From the NCBI GenBank assembly GCA_014729055.1, contig WJKO01000426.1:1-16828 (forward strand): DNA of 16,828 nucleotides, written 5' to 3'. How positions within the stretch are numbered: the stretch's first letter is position 1; each line of letters begins with the position of its first letter. Source of the DNA: Promethearchaeota archaeon. Lineage in GTDB: Archaea; Asgardarchaeota; Lokiarchaeia; Sigyniarchaeales; Promethearchaeaceae. Below, piece by piece: positions 7,542 through 15,092 of this stretch. Under the pieces are notes generated by a model. The model saw only the letters and a list, made by a program, of their open reading frames with translations. It searched no databases and was not told the DNA's origin. The translations under genes were made by a program, and so were the position numbers.

Positions 7542-10500
7542 ATGAGAAGAATCAAAAAGCATGTTATTTGTATTGTATTATCAATTCTTTTCATATATTC
7601 TCTAACTCCTATTAGATTTTCTACTCTTCAATTGGATGATGCAGAGAATATAAACAATACAGAAGACTTTAGTATAATCCCAGATGTTCAATTGAATAAA
7701 ATAAGCACACAAATGAGAATGAATCCTTATGGTTGGTATTCTTTAAATCTAACAGGGAATTCAAATGCTTCAGTTGCAATTCTTGGAACTGGAATTGATG
7801 CTAAACATTTGAAATTTGGAGAAAATTCTTATGCAGATCTGGATTATGAACGTAAAATTATTGGTTGGCAGGATCTTACAGAAGATAATGAACCAGAACC
7901 AGTGGATCCTAACGGACAAGATACTTTTATAGCTGGTGCAGCTTTTGGGATAAATTCTTCTAATCATCAACTTCCCTTAGATAGTCAAGGACGTGTTTCG
8001 TGCACCGTTGGAGGTGAATATTATCATCCAGAAATATTTGAAGAATGGATGACTTCAGATTATTTTGAAATAAATCTAGGATCGTTCAATATTGATACCG
8101 TAAATTCCAATATTACGGTAAATGGCACTTTTGAAGAATTAGACGGGACTTCATATATACAAGATCAAAATCAAGCTAGATTGGTTCTAAAATATCAAGG
8201 AACAAGCGTTAATCAATCTAAAAATATAATTCCAAGTGAATATCAATCATTCGATTATAATATTACTTCAAATACGGGTATTTACGATGTTATCTTCAAG
8301 TATTATCTCGGTTTTTCAAGCCCGGCAAACTTTACCATACATAGCACATTAAATTTTACTATAGAATCAATATCTGGTAATGTTGCCAATCTCACAGGGA
8401 TAGCGCCTGATACAAAAATTGTAGGATTAAGGACTCTAAATGAGGTCGGACAAGGTTCGATATCTGATTTAATAGATGCGCTTACTTGGATTAACAATAA
8501 TCATGAGTCCTATCAGATTGTAGCTGCAACAATTAGTTTGGGTGAATATCAAGGGTCGGGTGCACTTAATACAATAATTAATTCTCTAATTGCGAACGGT
8601 GTGATGGTTATTATTGCTGCTGGAGACAATGGTGTTGGATCATCGGCACTCAACGAAATCGCAGAAAATACTAAGGCAATAGTGGTAGGCGCAGTAAATC
8701 AACTTAATCAACTAACTTATTATAGTTCTGAAGGTGGTTTAATAGATGGTTTAGAATTGAAACCAGATATTGTTGCTCCTGGTGGAAGTAAATTAGAGGG
8801 GTTACGATCAATACTCGGTATTGATTCGAATGAGAATGATATAATGGGACATTATTCTGATTCCCTAGCTAATGATACTACGACAATGAGTAGTACATCA
8901 ATCAGTGCGGGTTTTGTTGCCGCCGCCTATAATATTCTTATTGAATGTTATGGTGGATATGATGAGTTTAGTGCTGTTATTGATAAGGAAGATTTTGCTT
9001 TGGATTTAAAATCTTATCTACTAATGACTGCAACGGAAACTAACATGGTGAGAGAAGAAAATCCCAATACAAATATTGTTGAATCCACTAGCACATTTTC
9101 GCCTCAATTGAATAAAGGTTCTAAAGATAAACATGAGGGTTATGGAATATTGAATATTGATGCTGCTGTCGAAGCGTTAAACGAATCAATGGATATTGGT
9201 ATTCTTGAAGAAGAAGAAATCGTCTCATCGATAGGGAATGCAAGTGGGAAACATGCTTTTGCAAGGAAGATCATTTTGGAGCAGAATAAAACTTATTTAT
9301 TCAATTTAACTCACAATAGCGATGCCGATATTGATCTGTATCTTTTTAAGAATCATTCAAATTCAATTGGTGAACCTATCTTATTGAAGTCTTCAGTAAA
9401 TTCTGGAAACTTAAATGAGAGTTTTATGTTTGGAACTACTAATTCTACAGATGAATATATCTTAGTAGTAAAAGCCGTTGACGGAAACGAAGCAAATTCA
9501 AGATTATTGGTTAGCGAACTCCAAAATATTTGGAAACCGCAACTTTCAGATATTTATGTGAATGGAACCCAAGGATATAACGATACTTTAGATATCTTTG
9601 AATTTAAGGTCAATTATACTGATCAAGATAACATCCCACCTCTTGCCATTTACGCAAAGTTAGATGACCCAAGACTAACTGAAAACTTAACGCTCGTTAA
9701 AGAAAATGACGAAGATGTAGATTATACTGACGGATGTATATATGTGGGACAACATAAATTTTACGAACCAGGACTATATGAATATCATTTTGGTGTATTT
9801 GATGGCAACAATTTTACCAGATTACCGAGTAACACAAATAATACAATTTCCGTTAATTCTATTGAGAATGAGGAATTTGCGAGTTATCATACGAATTTTA
9901 CGATAGTCGATAACTGGGATCTGGACGTTGGTTGGGATAATTACACACAAAATTCAACTACTGACGATCGAGGTCCTGATTATGACTCTAAATGGTCAAT
10001 GTTATATTTCGGTAAAGATACATCAGTCGAGTCTGGAGCTTATAATTACAGCAGCCTTTCTGAAGCGGGAGTATATACGGCATTATCACCCCAAATATGG
10101 GTCGGAGATAATACAGATCCATCTCTTCATTTGGGATTTCGTGTAAGTATCAATATCGGGGATCTTTTTTACATTGATCTTAATACCAATAGGAGCGATA
10201 ATTGGGTAAATTTGGAGACATTTACCGATTATGAGGCGGATTGGACATATAGAAGATATGATTTAGCCCAATATACTGGCAATTATATACAAGTCCGCTT
10301 CCGTGCAGTTATAAATGATTCTCCTGATCCTCAAAAAAGTAAAGGATTTATGATAAGTGATTTTAGACTTATTAATGAGCCAGAACCGAATATTTACGTA
10401 CCTAAACTTATGAATATATCAGTATCTCCAGAATTAGGATCAAAATATGGCACGTACGAATATTCCGTTTATTTTGGGGATGATGATGAATTTCCGGCCC

Positions 10501-12038
10501 AAACTGCTTATTTAGAATTAGATGGTCAAAACCGAACGATGTACAATCTCTATGGAGACTGGAATGCTTCTTATATGTCGATAGATGGCGAAAATATTAC
10601 TTCTGGTGGTATCTTATATAGTTATAACGTGTGTCTTGCTGAAATATCAAATGCAAGTTTTAGGATTCATATTAAAAGTGGTGGGATTTGGTATTCATCA
10701 GAAAATATGACTGGACCCACCCTGAATGAGTCGATTACTGGAGTATATCCATTTATTGATAATGGAAACTTTATGAGTGTATACGGATCCCCTAGTCCGA
10801 GTATTCAAACAATCTGGTTCGATTCGGGTAATTCATTCCATTTCATTGAACAAGATGAAACATGGTATAGCGGTGCGTATTATTATCAAGGTTACGGTCT
10901 TAATTGGAATGTGAATCTGGTTACACCTGTCATACGGGTCCCATCAGTAGAAGAAGTTGAATATAGTATTGTGCTTACTTTTGATCATAAATTGCTATTT
11001 GATCCCACTCTTGATTTTCTCCACAATGAAGCAGCAACCATCTATATATCAGAGGATTATGGTGAGAATTGGGATATACTCTATCAAGTGGTTAGTCTTA
11101 ATGATATTCCAGACTTTGAACATAAAAAAATTAATCTAAACGATTATCGCAACCATAATGTCATCATTCGATTCAATTTCAATTCTGATGAATATGTACT
11201 CGGATCTAGTTATGAATCTGGCTGGTATATTAAGGATATAGAAGTTAATTATGACACGACCGAAGATAGAACTCCACCTATTATTTTATTTGATGAATTA
11301 ACAGAACAAATGACTATTTCAAGAGATTATGTGCTAAATCTAACATTAACAGATTCTGGGTCTGGAATTGATGATACTCGCGTTTCTGTTTATATAGGTC
11401 TCGAAAAATTAGAAGATGTTACAAGCGTTAATGGAAAAGTCTCAGTTACGATCGATACCAGAGATTTTTCTAATGGAGAACATACGATTTCAGTATTCGC
11501 GTATGATAATGATGGAAACAGTGCAAAGGCTACAGTAACATTTGTAATAGATAACCCTATTAGACATTCAAAATGGTTTATTTGGTTAATTATTGGATTA
11601 GCTGTTGGTATTATAAGTCTAATCGCAATATATTTTATTATTAAGAAACAACAAGAGAAAAGAGAGATCTCTGAAAGATTATATGAAATGCATAAGTTTG
11701 ATGAATTAGATATTCATAAAGCAGAAGAACAGAAATTAACTCGAACACAACGAAAGGCCTATGAAGAAAGTAGGCGGCAATTATATGAATTAAGAATGAG
11801 ACAGAGGGCAGAAAGGGCAACTGAGGAAAGTGAGAATGCAAAACCGTATTCGTTACACTGTAAAAATTGCAATAAATGGTTTAAAAGTTGGGATTATGAA
11901 TGGATTTGTCCTAATTGTGGCAATGATAGTTTATACATAGCACTTCAATGCCCATTATGTAATAAATGGTATTATAAAGATAGAGAGGGCACCTATTATT
12001 GTAATAAACGTAAATGTAAAATAAGACTATTAAAATAA
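7542..12038 (+). CDS. Subtilisin-fold (S8) pseudoprotease with one membrane helix and cytoplasmic zinc ribbons
   Basis: A 1498-residue type I membrane protein. A signal helix (7-22) precedes an S8-like domain (about 60-560) recognisable by VAILGTGID (78-86), NGQDTFIAG, GIAPDTKIVGL (286-296), AAGDNG, KPDIVAPGG (407-415) and STSISAGFVAA (451-461). Against the family, catalytic Asp is Gly82, catalytic His is Gln126 and oxyanion Asn is Asp362; only the nucleophile Ser453 remains. About 145 extra residues sit between the His motif and GIAPD. Next come a PPC-like domain (about 566-655), two copies of an Ig-like plus jelly-roll (MAM/immune-inhibitor-A-like) unit (about 663-949 and 950-1238), an Ig-like domain (1243-1340), a membrane helix (1345-1367), a charged helix (1368-1435) and two zinc ribbons: Cys 1440/1443/1456/1459 and 1470/1473/1487/1492. 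The fold is confident; loss of activity is a strong inference; a binding or regulatory role is likely. Confidence 0.9.
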   Translation: MRRIKKHVICIVLSILFIYSLTPIRFSTLQLDDAENINNTEDFSIIPDVQLNKISTQMRMNPYGWYSLNLTGNSNASVAILGTGIDAKHLKFGENSYADLDYERKIIGWQDLTEDNEPEPVDPNGQDTFIAGAAFGINSSNHQLPLDSQGRVSCTVGGEYYHPEIFEEWMTSDYFEINLGSFNIDTVNSNITVNGTFEELDGTSYIQDQNQARLVLKYQGTSVNQSKNIIPSEYQSFDYNITSNTGIYDVIFKYYLGFSSPANFTIHSTLNFTIESISGNVANLTGIAPDTKIVGLRTLNEVGQGSISDLIDALTWINNNHESYQIVAATISLGEYQGSGALNTIINSLIANGVMVIIAAGDNGVGSSALNEIAENTKAIVVGAVNQLNQLTYYSSEGGLIDGLELKPDIVAPGGSKLEGLRSILGIDSNENDIMGHYSDSLANDTTTMSSTSISAGFVAAAYNILIECYGGYDEFSAVIDKEDFALDLKSYLLMTATETNMVREENPNTNIVESTSTFSPQLNKGSKDKHEGYGILNIDAAVEALNESMDIGILEEEEIVSSIGNASGKHAFARKIILEQNKTYLFNLTHNSDADIDLYLFKNHSNSIGEPILLKSSVNSGNLNESFMFGTTNSTDEYILVVKAVDGNEANSRLLVSELQNIWKPQLSDIYVNGTQGYNDTLDIFEFKVNYTDQDNIPPLAIYAKLDDPRLTENLTLVKENDEDVDYTDGCIYVGQHKFYEPGLYEYHFGVFDGNNFTRLPSNTNNTISVNSIENEEFASYHTNFTIVDNWDLDVGWDNYTQNSTTDDRGPDYDSKWSMLYFGKDTSVESGAYNYSSLSEAGVYTALSPQIWVGDNTDPSLHLGFRVSINIGDLFYIDLNTNRSDNWVNLETFTDYEADWTYRRYDLAQYTGNYIQVRFRAVINDSPDPQKSKGFMISDFRLINEPEPNIYVPKLMNISVSPELGSKYGTYEYSVYFGDDDEFPAQTAYLELDGQNRTMYNLYGDWNASYMSIDGENITSGGILYSYNVCLAEISNASFRIHIKSGGIWYSSENMTGPTLNESITGVYPFIDNGNFMSVYGSPSPSIQTIWFDSGNSFHFIEQDETWYSGAYYYQGYGLNWNVNLVTPVIRVPSVEEVEYSIVLTFDHKLLFDPTLDFLHNEAATIYISEDYGENWDILYQVVSLNDIPDFEHKKINLNDYRNHNVIIRFNFNSDEYVLGSSYESGWYIKDIEVNYDTTEDRTPPIILFDELTEQMTISRDYVLNLTLTDSGSGIDDTRVSVYIGLEKLEDVTSVNGKVSVTIDTRDFSNGEHTISVFAYDNDGNSAKATVTFVIDNPIRHSKWFIWLIIGLAVGIISLIAIYFIIKKQQEKREISERLYEMHKFDELDIHKAEEQKLTRTQRKAYEESRRQLYELRMRQRAERATEESENAKPYSLHCKNCNKWFKSWDYEWICPNCGNDSLYIALQCPLCNKWYYKDREGTYYCNKRKCKIRLLK

Positions 12039-12059
12039 TAAAAATGAGAGATATATTGA

Positions 12060-14984
12060 ATGAGATTGATTGAGTTCGCGTGGCGAGACTTTAAGAAAAA
12101 TAAAATTAATTCCATATTTGGTATAGCGGGAATTACGATATCTATATTTCTATTAAGTAGTGTTGGCATCCTAATAGATTCTCTTAGCTTTAGTTATCTA
12201 GATATGGCAACTAGCCAAGCGGGTAGTGCAGATATCATGTTCTCCCGGAATATTAACTTAGAATCTGGTCTGGATATTTACATGGATCAGAACTATCTTG
12301 AGAATACTCTGGACGTCGAAGAAATAGACTATTTTTATCCAAGAATCACTATGACTGCGAGTTTTGAGTCCAAATATACTTCGGAAGCGGCAATGTTACT
12401 GTTTTATGGTATTAATACAACGCTGGAGCAGTCTTCGGGTCGTTTAGGTGATCTTTTTATCTGTAACCCAATGACACTTGCAGAAACGAAATCGGTATAT
12501 GAAGGACCAATTCCAGAAGATCAATGTATAATAACTAAAAACACTGCTAAATTGTTGAACGTAACAGTAGGAGACTGGATTGAAATGACATATACGGATA
12601 ATGTGAAGAATGTTACTGTCGATGCAGTGGTCGTCCAGAATTTAAGGTTTTCTGCCGTTGAAACAACATTAGTACTAACAGAATTGCCAGTCGCTCAAGA
12701 GTTTTTGAATGAACCAGGCAAAGTCAATTATGTAATGGCAACATTAAAGAATAGAGAAAAGATCTATGATGCCAGAGATATTGATGGAACATTAGAAAGA
12801 GTCCGTGAGGTTGGGACTAAAATCCAACAGCAAATAGGTTTTGATTATTTAATTGTCTTGCCAAAAATGGAGCAATTAGAAGTCTCTCAGTTTATGACAA
12901 TGGCAATGGAGGTCATGATGTTGTTTGTTTCCATTTTATGCATTTTAATTTCTGGAATTCTTATTAACTCGATTTTAAGTACTTCAATTGAAGAAAGAAT
13001 CCGTGAATTCGGCGTGTTAAGAGTATTGGGCGGTCATAAAAACCAGAATATGCTTATGGTTCTCTTTCAAGGGTTATTTATGGGAATATTAGGAAGCACA
13101 GTTGGTATATTATTGTCAATATTTGCTGTACCGCCGTTGCTTACATTAATATTTAATTATTTTGAACTTTGGGCACAACCTATACCATTCGTAATCTTAC
13201 CAACAACAATTATCCAATCCGTGGCTATTGGTATTGTTTCAACAACTATCATAAGCCTATTTCCTGCCTTAAAAGCTGGTAAAGTAAAGATTTCACAAGC
13301 CATAGATCCATTTAGACAAAGTCAAGAAGGAGGCTATGTATTGAAGAAAGAAGGATCTGCAAATACTAGAACGATCCTTATAGGTGCCGCAATATCATCG
13401 ATTGGATTAATACTATTTGTACTTTTCCCAAGAATAATGGCAACACAAGATATGCAATTAACTACAACCCTTTTTATCTTGCTGCAATTAGCTTTACTCA
13501 TCGGATTTGTCTTAGCATTTGTGGGAATTGTGCCGGCAGTCGAATGGCTACTGCTACAAGTATTTAAGCCATTTATTACGAAATATAGTGCAATAGTCCA
13601 CTTAAGTCTCAAACGAAATAGACGTAGAAATATAGGAAACATAGTGATGTTTAGTTTAACATTTTCATTCATATTTTATGTTAGTAGTTTTTTAACCATG
13701 CGGAGTGAAATGATAGAATCAACCATGGAGTTTCAATATGGCGCAGATTTAGTTATTATAAATCAAGCGAATCCTGGAGATGAAGATTGCATCGATCGTG
13801 AATTTCTGCAAGAATTGAATACATTAGAAGGGATTAAGGAAAGTGCCCCCATCTTACATAATACGATTGACGCCACAGAAATCTTGTCAATAGCTTCTGG
13901 TCTTACTGAAACTTCCATGGATTTCTCACAAATAGGATCAATGTTTATGGACATATTTTCCAGTAATAAATATAGGACTTGGATAGGAGATGTCGCAGCA
14001 TTTCACCAAGTAGAATGTGGTTTAATTGGCGTCAATAGATCTTATGTTGATCTATCTAATGAAGATTACATGATGTGGGATCGAGCAAGCGGTAGCAATG
14101 CACAGGATAGTTTTAATGCATTATTTGATGAATCTCGAAATGATACAATCATTATTGCAAAATCCATAGCAGATTATTGTGGTGTTACAGAATTGGGACA
14201 GAAAGTTAGAATGGTATTTGCTGATAAATCCCAAAGCGGATGGAATGGAAATGCTACTACAATGACCGTAGTGGGAATTACTGGGGGAATGCCTGCCTTT
14301 TGGAATTTCCGAAGCGCCGCTTATTCTGTTTGGATGGGATCTGGAGTAATGATGAGTATAGATAATTATATTGGTTGGATGAATGAAGATATAACTCAAG
14401 AGGGTGGGGATCCAATAGACCAACCTTATGATAAAATTCTATTTAATCTTGAAGATCATTCTGAAGAAGCAATCGAAGATGCAAAATCTTTAATTAGTGA
14501 ATACTTCTCCGAAGATTATTCATTTATAGTAGATGATAATGTTTCCAAGATGGAACTAATGTCTCAAGGCGATGATACTATTCAGATTATTATGGAAATC
14601 GTTTTAATGTTAACGGTCGTAATCTCATTATTCGGATTATTATCTACAATGTATAGTACGCTCCTTGAACGTATGTACGAAATTGGATTATTAAGATCAA
14701 TGGGTTTGAGAGTAAGTAATGTTCGAAGTATTTTTATCGTTGAAAACCTAATAATGATGCTCAGTGCGGGGCTTGTTGGCATGTTTATCGGATCATTTAT
14801 TAGTTACCAAATGATCTCAAACGTCGCAAAGTTTACTGAAATGCCTGCGCCGTATTCCATTGATCTAATGACCTTAGGCAGAACGTTCGGCATAAGTGTA
14901 GTGTTTTGTATCGTTGGAATCATACTCATAACTCGACGTATGAAGAAATGGAGTATAATGGATATCTTTAGACAAACATTTTAA
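12060..14984 (+). CDS. Large FtsX/MacB-like ABC permease, ten predicted helices (permease 2)
   Basis: A 974-residue double MacB_PCD/FtsX permease, paralogous to the one at 618-3476. Predicted helices lie near 16-39, 280-306, 334-358, 374-402, 436-457, 469-497, 525-545, 840-864, 888-918 and 940-960, with extracellular domains about 40-279 and 546-839. Coupling segments are EERIREFGVLRVLGG (311-325) and LERMYEIGLLRSMG (869-882). Near-identity to permease 1 is greatest in the first FtsX core (SGILINSILSTSIEERIREFG); the ectodomains diverge, and the second is about 50 residues longer here. The gene follows the S8-like gene by 21 bases, and a GAGAG (12046-12050) nine bases before ATG 12060 may act as ribosome binding site. 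No second ATPase is seen, so it probably pairs with permease 1 and shares the ATPase ending at 540. It ends the operon. Confidence 0.92.
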   Translation: MRLIEFAWRDFKKNKINSIFGIAGITISIFLLSSVGILIDSLSFSYLDMATSQAGSADIMFSRNINLESGLDIYMDQNYLENTLDVEEIDYFYPRITMTASFESKYTSEAAMLLFYGINTTLEQSSGRLGDLFICNPMTLAETKSVYEGPIPEDQCIITKNTAKLLNVTVGDWIEMTYTDNVKNVTVDAVVVQNLRFSAVETTLVLTELPVAQEFLNEPGKVNYVMATLKNREKIYDARDIDGTLERVREVGTKIQQQIGFDYLIVLPKMEQLEVSQFMTMAMEVMMLFVSILCILISGILINSILSTSIEERIREFGVLRVLGGHKNQNMLMVLFQGLFMGILGSTVGILLSIFAVPPLLTLIFNYFELWAQPIPFVILPTTIIQSVAIGIVSTTIISLFPALKAGKVKISQAIDPFRQSQEGGYVLKKEGSANTRTILIGAAISSIGLILFVLFPRIMATQDMQLTTTLFILLQLALLIGFVLAFVGIVPAVEWLLLQVFKPFITKYSAIVHLSLKRNRRRNIGNIVMFSLTFSFIFYVSSFLTMRSEMIESTMEFQYGADLVIINQANPGDEDCIDREFLQELNTLEGIKESAPILHNTIDATEILSIASGLTETSMDFSQIGSMFMDIFSSNKYRTWIGDVAAFHQVECGLIGVNRSYVDLSNEDYMMWDRASGSNAQDSFNALFDESRNDTIIIAKSIADYCGVTELGQKVRMVFADKSQSGWNGNATTMTVVGITGGMPAFWNFRSAAYSVWMGSGVMMSIDNYIGWMNEDITQEGGDPIDQPYDKILFNLEDHSEEAIEDAKSLISEYFSEDYSFIVDDNVSKMELMSQGDDTIQIIMEIVLMLTVVISLFGLLSTMYSTLLERMYEIGLLRSMGLRVSNVRSIFIVENLIMMLSAGLVGMFIGSFISYQMISNVAKFTEMPAPYSIDLMTLGRTFGISVVFCIVGIILITRRMKKWSIMDIFRQTF

Positions 14985-15011
14985 AATCTAAATGCTCAAA
15001 AAATCATTCAA

Positions 15012-15022
15012 TTTTTCTTTTT
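15012..15022 (+). terminator. T-rich transcription end after permease 2
   Basis: TTTTTCTTTTT begins 27 bases after the permease stop, and a second run of T follows at 15032-15038. Archaeal transcription commonly ends at such T-tracts without a hairpin, and no stable stem is visible just before them. The position, between a long operon and an unrelated gene, supports the call. Confidence 0.4.
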
Positions 15023-15046
15023 ATTGCGAAATTTTTTTAGAAATGT

Positions 15047-15055
15047 AATATTTAT
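15047..15055 (+). promoter_or_regulatory. Possible TATA box for the metallophosphoesterase gene
   Basis: TAATATTTA lies about 40 bases before ATG 15093, which would place a start site near 15078 and leave a short leader. A second candidate, AAATATAAAG (15069-15078), is too near the ATG unless the transcript is leaderless or starts inside the gene. AAAGGA (15075-15080) could be a ribosome binding site, but its 12-base spacing is long. This is weak evidence in AT-rich DNA. Confidence 0.25.
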
Positions 15056-15092
15056 GAATTCTGTTTAGAAATATAAAGGATTTTTTATCTCA

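Noticed and set aside
7797..7799. Asp86 as a relocated catalytic Asp of the S8-like domain
   Set aside because: In the DTGID motif this position aligns with the second, structural Asp; the triad Asp position is the Gly four residues earlier.
9928..11139. Small plus-strand frames inside the S8-like gene (9928-10146, 10957-11139)
   Set aside because: They overlap conserved beta domains of the main frame, and their hydrophobic content is a reading-frame effect of AT-rich codons.
12044..12046. ATG 12044 as an alternative start for permease 2
   Set aside because: It is out of frame with the permease; the in-frame ATG 12060 gives the N-terminus matching permease 1.
13334..14782. Antisense open frames opposite permease 2 (13334-13672, 13763-13954, 14121-14423, 14582-14782)
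   Set aside because: They lie fully inside a clear permease gene, show no family motif or ribosome binding site, and are expected by chance.
14985..15092. A small RNA or hidden gene between permease 2 and the metallophosphoesterase
   Set aside because: The gap is only 108 bases and very AT-rich. It holds T-tracts and TATA-like words but no stable hairpin or open frame.
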